Below are positions 56,411 to 64,000 of a DNA stretch of 64,000 nt, piece after piece (positions within the stretch are counted from its first letter, which is position 1; the number at the start of each line of letters is the position of its first letter). This DNA comes from Eustoma russellianum (Eukaryota > Streptophyta > Magnoliopsida > Gentianales > Gentianaceae). The notes beneath the pieces were generated by a model. That model saw only the letters and a program-made list of their open reading frames with translations, was not told where the DNA came from and ran no database searches. Location of the stretch: contig AP025043.1 in assembly GCA_036186865.1 (NCBI GenBank), positions 28,523,108-28,587,107 on the forward strand. The letters run 5' to 3'. The translations under genes and the position numbers were made by a program.

Positions 56411-59400
56411 TCAAAAACGAGCTTTCCGTTTGCGCCCGGTGTATCTTGAATCTGGAGGCACAGCATTCCCCTTTTCCTCATCCTTTCCTTCTTCCTCAAC
56501 ACCCAATCTCTTCCTTTAACTTTCTTGTTCATTTTTTGCTTCTTCCTTGGTCTGTGTCTGTCCGATATGCTCACCTGTAAGGTAATAAAGCGAAGATCTT
56601 AGCACGCCTTCAGACAAATCAAGCTAATGGAGGATTCAGTACAGCACAGCACATGTGGGTGAAATCAAGTCAAACTGTTTTTTTGTTTTTGTTTTTTCTC
56701 ACTTCATCTGCAAAATTTAAAGGATAAGAAAAGTCTCCATCGAAAGACTAACAAATCATTACTTACTGTTTGGTTTTCTTCATCTGCGCTACTACCCTCG
56801 TCCGAACAACTCTCTTCATCTTCACCTTTAGCTTTTGGAATGGAAGAGTTGAGTGAAGGAGGACCACAGGTAAGCACCAGATACTCCTTTCTTTTCTTAG
56901 TACTGTTGCATATAAAACCAAAAACAAGCATAAGACAACCAAGTCTTCAACTAATGCAAACCCAATATACCAGAATTTCATATCAGGGAATAAAATCAGT
57001 TGAAAATATCGAGTTATGCATAATTTTGACAAAATTAATCCACTTGAAAAAATTAAAAATAAAACAGAGCAGCACAACTCTCCATCTTTCCTCAATTTCT
57101 ACAGTTTATTATGAGCTTGCTTTCTAAATTTCGTATTGCCAACACCAAAGGACAGCAGAGGAGGATGCCTACACCTCTAACATAAGAAGACTAGTCAAAC
57201 ATAACGCTTCAATAAAATTTGATAAATTAGGCTGCAAAAGAACCATGCATGAATGCTCTCTTTAACTACAACAAGTGAGGCATATAACAGTATTTTGCAT
57301 CAAAATTTTCACCCCTCAAACAGAATAGCTGTTAGCTCCTTAAAATGAAGATATTCAAAATTTAACACCGCTCAGCAAACAATTAAATAAATCAGTGGTA
57401 AAAGGATAGGACAAAGCTGGATCTGAACATCATTTTCTTTCAAACAAATATATATAGGACTACGAACATGTTAATCCCCGAAGGTTTACCTGTGTGGGAA
57501 GTCAACAACTACACCACCAGCAAATCCAGCTCGCATCGCATAAGTAAGGATTAACTCCCTTTGAGCTACTGTTTCTGGATACACTTGAAATACTGCTCTT
57601 GCTCCTCTTGCCAAACTTCTATACAAAGACTCGAAAAAAAGCCCTGGAAAGTATATGATACTAGTTAAACGACTTAAGACAGCAGCAAGAGGTTACAGGC
57701 ATTCAAAAATTAATCAGTGGGAATGTCTAGAATATGAATGAACATACTTCAATCTTTTCCGTGGCTCATGAGAGGACTTGTCAGCATTGCATAACCACTG
57801 TTAATCCGAAAAAAAATTCAAAAAGGCATGAGCAATCATCTCTAAGAGAATGGATCACTAAAGCATCAATATGTCCTCATGGAAAAGAAATTAACTGGTA
57901 GACTAATAATACAGATGCATGAAGGCATATAAATTTTACATAAAAAAGTTAAAAAGAAAAAAGAAAAACATAAATTAAAGAACACGAATGCGTAACAGGT
58001 TGAAAATAGCTGCTCACCCAAAAACGTAAGGCCCTAAGCAATCACCACCTCTCAAACGAACAAGATTTGATTTTCCAATGTACTACCAGGAAAATGCCTA
58101 TACAGCAAGTTTATCTACGGAAACCAGGATCTCCAACCATTTGGGACTACAGAGAAAACTAGACTTGGGCAACATATCATATGGGTCAGAAACATATGTT
58201 ACCATAATCAATTTCCAATTGCCAGAAGTAAACTTCTTCAAATAAACATAAAGTAGACGTAGTTTACAGACTTCTTTTCCCCACATTTGAAATCAAGAGA
58301 GCATGATATTATACCAACAGACCCCCTTGATCTTTCAGTTAAAGTGCTTCAGAGATGGAAAGGATTCTCATTTCAGGTCACTGGCATATCATATTTTAGA
58401 ATGAATTTACTGCAATTCATGATTTATTGCCTAAAATGTGTATTCTAGTATAAAATGGATCATAAAGAACAGAGTAGAACTCAAGTCTGACATCAAGAAG
58501 GTCATGGACACCTTATCCAAGATAATTTCACACAGAAAATAACATTAAATATTCATAAGTCTGGCAAATCATTATATACTACTACTGCAGCTGTAATAAT
58601 CTTTTATTTCCTTCTTTTTTTCACGGTTCGCCCTTGGAGGACTACTAGGATAGCCCCATAGGTTAGTCTTTTTATATTTTTCTTTTTAGTAAGCGCACAT
58701 TAGCCATAGGATAGTTTGACAACTTCTAGTCATTAATCTAGGAAAAGAAAATATGGAAGCCACAACTCTTGCACACTGCTCTATGGGTCTGAATGTTGGA
58801 CAATCAGAGTGCAAGCGGGCGGTAATGAAAATGTTCAGATGGATGTGTGGACATACAAGAAAATATAAAATAGAAAAATAAACATATAAGGAGAAATTTT
58901 GGGGTGGCTCTTATAGATGAGAAGATCAGAGAATCAAGGTTCAGATGGTATAGACATGTGCAAAGGCGTCATGTGGAAACACCTGTCAGACAATGTGAGA
59001 CAATGAATGAGGTGCATGTTAAATGTAGGAGAGGGAAACCAAATAAGAAATGGAAAGAGACAATAAGGAAGGATATGAATTTATATGGCAATTGAGGAGT
59101 ATATGGTCACTGACACATAATAATGGATCAATTGATTCATATAGCCGATGTCATATTGAGATTATAAGAATTAAGTGAGAATTTTAGTATTTAAGCATGA
59201 ATCACGGTTGAGATGATATAATAGTTTTGAAATATGCATATCTTAAAGGCGCATATTATGCATTAAATATTAGGAGACGCACGAGGAGGATAAGATTTAG
59301 GTTACGAGTCAAAACAAAAACAAATAAAAAAATTAAATTAAATTAACGAAGACAAACAAATAAATAAAAATTAAATTAAACTGCTGTTGTAAATGTTGTC

Positions 59401-59502
59401 GTCTTCCTAATGAAAGCACATGCATAATAGCCTTAAAGAACAAACCTGAACAGCAGAGATGCTAATTGCTCCATCAACTACTCCATGCCTTATGCCTAAA
59501 CC
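56411..59502 (-). CDS. RID2: 18S rRNA (guanine-N7)-methyltransferase RID2/BUD23, 3' half
   Basis: Five minus-strand exons: 59502-59446, 57797-57748, 57643-57490, 56902-56767 and 56574-56411, all with GT-AG borders. They encode the second half of the Bud23-type methyltransferase (about 186 of an expected 290 or so residues), which modifies a guanine of 18S rRNA during small-subunit assembly in the nucleus with a Trm112-like partner. Seen: HGVVDGAISISAVQ, WLCNADKSSHEP, ARAVFQVYPETVAQRELIL, FPHS/TKKRKEYLVLTCG, an acidic linker, and the basic tail KGRDWVLRKKE. The SAM-binding motif I and N-terminus were not found to the right, so the 5' exons lie outside the window or are lost. The frame breaks twice: T7 instead of T6 at 57634-57640, and G4 instead of G5 at 56468-56471. 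The second replaces the conserved end VPPDSRYTGRKRKARF. Confidence 0.9.
57798..59445 (-). other. large RID2 intron with LINE relic
   Basis: 1648 bp between the AISISAVQ exon and the WLCNADK exon, with good donor and acceptor. It hosts an RTE fragment in antisense to the gene. The other introns are 104, 587 and 192 bp. Confidence 0.8.
58768..59098 (+). pseudogene. RTE LINE fragment in RID2 intron
   Basis: C-terminal part of an RTE reverse transcriptase on the plus strand. LLYGSECWTI-like text is followed by MDVWTYKK in a shifted frame, and then the open part 58904-59095 with DEKIRESRFRWYRHVQRR and RRGKPNKKWKETIRKDM. It is more diverged from the copies at 705 and 63284 than those are from each other. 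No 3' tail repeat seen. Confidence 0.82.
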
Positions 59503-60695
59503 CTGCAACAATGAGTGAGCATGTGCTAGTATCTCATCCTCCCAACAAAAAAATAGGAAAAAGGGAAAAAGAAAGGAAGTTATATATTCTCGTAAGAGTA
59601 TAAAGCAGATTCATCACGGGAGTAATTATTAACCACGTGGCAAGGTAAATTTAATTAATAAAGATCACCTTCTCCACTACCTATTTTATTTTCCGCAAAT
59701 GAAACCAAAAATTTCATCAAACTAAATACCATTTTTGAGCTAAAACTATGAGCTAAATAAACAAGTACTAAAAAGTTATGAGGCAACCAATGGAAATTCC
59801 ATGAGAACAGATTCTTTCTGGAAAGTGCTACCCCACTGTCAATTAAATCAAAGAAGATACTCAGGACGTAAATAGTCCAGATTTATCTTTTTCAACTTTT
59901 ATTTTCCAGACAATCAAGCATGTTACTCCTCTCTATTCCCCCCCCCCCTTTTTAAAACGTTGGTCTTATATACTTTATATCACCTCCTGTTCTACTAGCT
60001 TATAAAAGGACTCTTGCATAATCAGGTGTCATTCTTCTTCTTCTTCTTTTCTTTAATTCGATTGTGTATCTTCCATTCCACATTTGTTCAATCCAGTGCA
60101 AACCATTGCCAGAAAAAATTCCTTCCCTAGAAACGGTTAATGACATCTGCAAACATGTTTAATGTTATAATCTCCTTAATATGTCTCATAAAACCATTTA
60201 TGTCCCACACATAACAATAGCAGCTTAAAGCTAACATTTGGTGTAACACACTTATGGATTAAAGCTAAAGCTAACTTTATTTCACCTCCTCTTCTACTAG
60301 CTTAAAGCTAACATTTGCTTGTTTGAATCAAAGTGGTGCACCTTTGTTCAAATGCCAAAAAGGAGAGCAACAACTAAAAATCAACCCCAACATGATTACA
60401 AAATAGATTAACACAATTTGGGAGCAAAATGCTTCAAACGTGACCTTGACAATCGTAAATGTTGCATGGACCAATTTGGAAATTCACAGGATATATGGGT
60501 AAGACATAGTCAAGTGTCGAGGTATCAATCTCTGCCTCAAGATAATCCCTTTTTTTTGTAAGTGCCTCAAAATAATCTTACTGTAGAGAAATACTATAAT
60601 GAGTTGTTAGATGGTCTATATAAGGCTTATGTCGAAGATTATGAGGAAATGGTAATGTGTCAGGTTTGTGGCTGGTTTGGATTGTGTAATTACTA
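59503..60695. other. no exon recognised; probable RID2 upstream intron
   Basis: I searched this stretch for the missing N-terminal motifs of RID2 (DIGCGSG, GLDIS, GDMGQ types) on the minus strand and found none. It contains a C run (about 59938), a short CTT repeat (about 60033) and two copies of a CACCTCCTNTTCTACTAGCT motif 300 bp apart. Confidence 0.45.
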
Positions 60696-60699
60696 ACTA

Positions 60700-62110
60700 T
60701 ATGTTTCTTTTTTGTAAGCAAAATTTCATAAATAAGCCACATTAGACATCTTTACAAAGGTAGTTGCTAGGAGTAAGCAATAGCAAGCTTAGCTTGCCCG
60801 AAATAAAGGCACAATACATTTTCCTAGCATATCCTAACAATTTCATAGTGTCAGCAAGTACAACTTGCTCAAAATACAAATGGCTTGATGTTCTATCATC
60901 ATTAAGCCATGCAAAAAGCTCACCCGTTCCCAAAGGAAAGAAAAATACAAGAACCATAAAGTACTGAAATGCTCAAACTAAGGCTAGCGCTGGGACGTTT
61001 AGCGGTAGTTTCTGATTTTTATTCCAAAAGCGGCAATGCCTGATGCGGGGTTTTTAGAGTGACATAAGTTCTGACAATGGCGTTCAATACTTGTGAAGAA
61101 GCCTTGATGTAGATGACAGAAAGATGCCCTGTCTTGTTGGTCAAAAATTTGACGTTTTAGAAAAGACCAGCTCATCCAACAGTGACCCCCACGTCCTATA
61201 CCAAGTGAAATGCATATTCCAATACCAAGTATACATTGCCCAGCAGCTAAATTCAGAGTTGTAGCAGCAATGTTCACCGGCTTTCCACTAGGACCTCTAA
61301 ATCTGGAATCAAGATCCAAGTTCGAGCTAAAATAAACAAAACCCCAGCCAAAGTAAGAACCCCTAGCAGGTCATTTTCCCCTCCCAATCCATCCAGTATT
61401 AATCAAGTCCCAAGACCAAAATAGCAACACCAAGGAAGCACAAAGCAGAGAGCATAAGAAGTGAACAACGAAATCCAAACCAGCACTCTACCACAAAAAA
61501 CCTCTAGTGCTTCATTCATCTAAACAAAGCAACCACCCAAATAGTAGTTTCCTAAGAAAAACATGAGAAGAGGTGAGTAACTCAGCGCTCTGAGCAATGG
61601 CCTATTTACACTCTTTATCCAGACAACAGTGTTTCTGTTCCAGTGCAGGATGTCAACCATTGCAGAGGAGATTTAAGCATGGACTTTTACTGGGATGCTA
61701 AGGTTAATTGCCGATTCCTAGTTGAATTTACAATTCTTGTACCCCTTCCATGAAGTAGCTGCATACCTTATAGATACCATGACCTCCTTGATTAAGGATT
61801 GCGAGTCTTTACCCAGCTGCCGGTAATACCGTTTGTTCTTTTCCCTCCATACGTAATAAACCAATGTTGAGAATCCAAAGTGTACTGTCTTTTTGAAACT
61901 TTGTGTTCCAATTGCGTCTGGATGATAGACAGGAGATGATGTCCTTTCATTTGTACAGCTTAACCTTGCAGCTTGTTTGCTTCAAGAGAGTAGTCCACAC
62001 CTAATGTGCGCAGGCGTTGGAAGAACAAGTGTTCATGATCTTCAGCAAACCTGCAACACAAGACACATGAGTTACTAGTAACAATTCTCCAGTTTCGGAG
62101 TTTGTGTGTA
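60700..62110 (-). pseudogene. L1-type LINE remnant with zf-RVT domain
   Basis: On the minus strand 62100-61690 reads LKNWRIVTSNSCVLCCRF, then AEDHEHLFFQ, the zinc-binding domain that follows the reverse transcriptase in plant L1 elements. After a frame change come FSTLVYYVWREKNKRYYRQL and ATSWKGYKNCKF. The rest, down to a T-rich stretch at 60705, may be its 3' untranslated part. The open frame 60999-61319 within it has no motif I know. Most of the element is missing. Confidence 0.65.
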
Positions 62111-62129
62111 ATCATGCTTTTTCAACATG

Positions 62130-63280
62130 CAAGCCAAATGATTATTGCATAACATGGAAGGTGATTACACCAACTAAATGTGAGAATATAAAAGAATCTT
62201 AAGTTGAGAGTAAAGATGAAAGGCAAGATTTAAAATTTTATTGTCTAATTCATTGTCATTTTTTTGCATATGAGCTTTCGCTATTGCAAGTTTAAGAGGT
62301 TCAAAGGGAAAGTGTGAAACAACCATAATATATCATTAACGATTTTGCCTAGTTCAATATAGTTTTGCGGACTGTTGTTAAAGGTTGTGTAAATACAACA
62401 AGAATTCTGTTTTCAAAGAACTTGATTTGTATGTGTCTAAGCATTCCAATGGTGTTTCCATTTTTTTGGGTTATCTATGTGTTTGATCCAAGAGCTTGTA
62501 TATGCATCTATAAAGGTATTGAGCCATGGACTAGTTATCGAAATAAAAGTTAAATTTCAATGCTTCTTACAAGAAAGTATTCATAGTGGAAGTTTTTCTT
62601 GGAATTGTATTTTCTCTTCAAAGGAGAATAATTTATTAAACATTGGCCTAACATTGGAATATGACCTACAAATGATGAATTTTGGTCTTATGGAGCATTT
62701 ATTATCACTTAATGTGTTGCCATATTTTGTGCCTAGTAACCTTTTGGTGCATGTCTTAATGCATCCAAAACATGTTAAAAAGAGACAAAACAAGTTCATG
62801 TAAAGCTTGGAGTTAAAAGAAAGTTTATGCTTTGTGTTTACGTTTCTTTCAACCTTCATATTCTTTATCATGTTTATATTTGATCCCGATGGGATTGGGA
62901 GTAAACTAGTTTTGTTTGTGTCTATTCGTCTTGTATTTTCTTTTCATGTTATAATCTTATTTCTGGCAAAATTATCTCTTTCTAGTGCAAATTTAGATAT
63001 GATGACGAATCCTTTTGAAGCCGGGAGGGGGGGGGGGGATGATGCACCATCAAGGATTAAACATTTGCAAGACCATAAAAGCATACATTGGGTTAATATA
63101 ATTAAACACCAAGAAGCCTAACAAGAGCACGGTAGGAGGATGGGCCGGACTAAAAGTTGTCCGCATGCTTTTGAAGTCTTAAGCTATAATTAAGCCTTTT
63201 TGGACCCATTAGGGACCACCTGCCTAAGTTTACTCCAACCAAATTTTTGTTGTGTTTATTATTTTTTGTTATTTTTTTAT
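62130..63280. other. no gene recognised
   Basis: AT-rich. The frames at 62477-62803 and 62807-63121 (plus) are open over 100 codons each but show no domain I can name; a 13-base G run lies at 63027-63039. They could be decayed transposon coding sequence. Confidence 0.4.
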
Positions 63281-63283
63281 GAT

Positions 63284-64000
63284 AGAACAACAACAACAAC
63301 ACATACCCAGTATATCTCAACAACAGCAAAAGCTATCGCTAGGGTCTGAAGAGGGTGAGAGATAGGCAAACAATACCTCCATCCCAAAGGATAGAGAGTT
63401 CGCTTCCAGCGAGACCCCCATCTCTATATGTATCTGCATAGACACATAATGAACCACAAATAATGAAGGATTAAGACAAACACAAAAAGTGCAAAGTCCA
63501 CCTAACATTGATAGAGTATCTAAGCCCCTATATATACTCTAAGGTGCCTCTATATCCTGCATAATCCTCGCTAACCTTAATTCTCCGTCTCTATGAGCTC
63601 CTATCCTGGATCATGTCTTCAGGGAGATGCAAATCTAATATATCATGTCTAATCCGCTCCTCCCAAGTCAGTCTGGGCCTGCCTTTACTTCTTTTCCCCT
63701 TTACAATGAGGCCTTCAACTGCTCTGATGGACACTGTTGTCTGTCTCTGCTTGACATGCCCAAACCATCTCAGTCTTCCCTCCTTTATCTTATCCGCTAT
63801 ACTAGCCACCCCTAGTCTTTCCCTAAATACCTCATTTCTGAGCCGGTCTAGCCTTGTATGCCCACACATCCACATCAGCATCCTCCTTCTCTGCCACTTA
63901 CATCTTCTGCGACTGTGTCCTCTTGATGTCCAACAGTCTGTTACATATAACATTGTAGGCCGCACTGCTACGCTATAAAATTTTTCCTTTAATTTAGTTG
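63284..64000 (-). mobile_element. RTE-type LINE, 3' part, runs off the window
   Basis: Second well-preserved RTE copy on the minus strand. The 3' tail is a TTG repeat (63284-63300 on the minus strand), not the GAT repeat of the first copy. The same CCCAGTATATCTCA and CTAGGGTCTGAAGAGGG blocks precede it. The element continues past 64000. Confidence 0.88.
63591..63965 (-). pseudogene. RTE reverse transcriptase C-terminus
   Basis: Open over 124 codons: MLYVTDCWTSRGHSRR, MWMCGHTRLDRLRNEVFRER, DKIKEGRLRWFGHVKQRQ, KGRPRLTWEERIRHDILDL. It matches the copy at 1131-1427 residue by residue with few changes. The polymerase core lies outside the window. Confidence 0.87.

Noticed and set aside
60999..61319. 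106-codon minus-strand frame as a possible RID2 exon
   Set aside because: It shows none of the expected N-terminal methyltransferase motifs and lacks suitable splice context; it lies next to an L1 remnant.

Overview
This window is nuclear DNA of a flowering plant, most likely a eudicot. It has one spliced host gene whose exons match the plant 18S rRNA (guanine-N7)-methyltransferase RID2/BUD23. Almost everything else is nested retrotransposons typical of plants: Ty1/copia including a sirevirus, a Ty3/gypsy chromovirus, RTE- and L1-type LINEs, and MULE-like, hAT and PIF/Harbinger relics. The species cannot be named from the sequence.

Layout. 1-2000: unassigned AT-rich DNA, then a 5'-truncated RTE LINE on the minus strand. 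2000-22734: a stack of one copia family, called B here. A damaged outer copy (pol at 8801-9108 and 18678-20326, 3' LTR at 20845-22734) was entered by a second plus-strand copy (9109-18677). A third, minus-strand copy (3569-8800) lies head to head with the second. Each of the two facing B LTRs carries its own solo LTR of another family (C) with its own target-site duplication. The result is an imperfect inverted repeat with arms of about 5 kb. 22850-24682: a DNA transposon with about 220 bp terminal inverted repeats. 25661-35351: a nearly complete Tekay/Del-type chromovirus with 2.3 kb LTRs full of AAT microsatellite. 35352-41853: a small foldback element, a Tat-like solo LTR, a hAT transposase relic and an RTE tail. 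41854-54344: a 12.5 kb minus-strand sirevirus with a 1.4 kb solo LTR nested in its pol. 54907-55913: a PIF/Harbinger derivative. 56411-59502: the 3' half of RID2. 59503-64000: intronic or intergenic DNA with L1 and RTE remains.

The most unusual observation is in the chromovirus. Its pol reading frame is interrupted by three short AT-rich segments of 89, 77 and 67 bp. Each starts with GT and ends with AG, and removing each one rejoins a conserved protein motif exactly. They look like spliceosomal introns inside an LTR retrotransposon.

All element reading frames are broken. Many breaks are one-base changes, several of them in homopolymer runs. The host gene also has two such changes (T7 for T6, G4 for G5) while its splice sites are intact, so part of the damage may be assembly error. 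There are ten undetermined bases at 28884-28893. Apart from RID2, no intact host gene, RNA gene or CRISPR array was seen.
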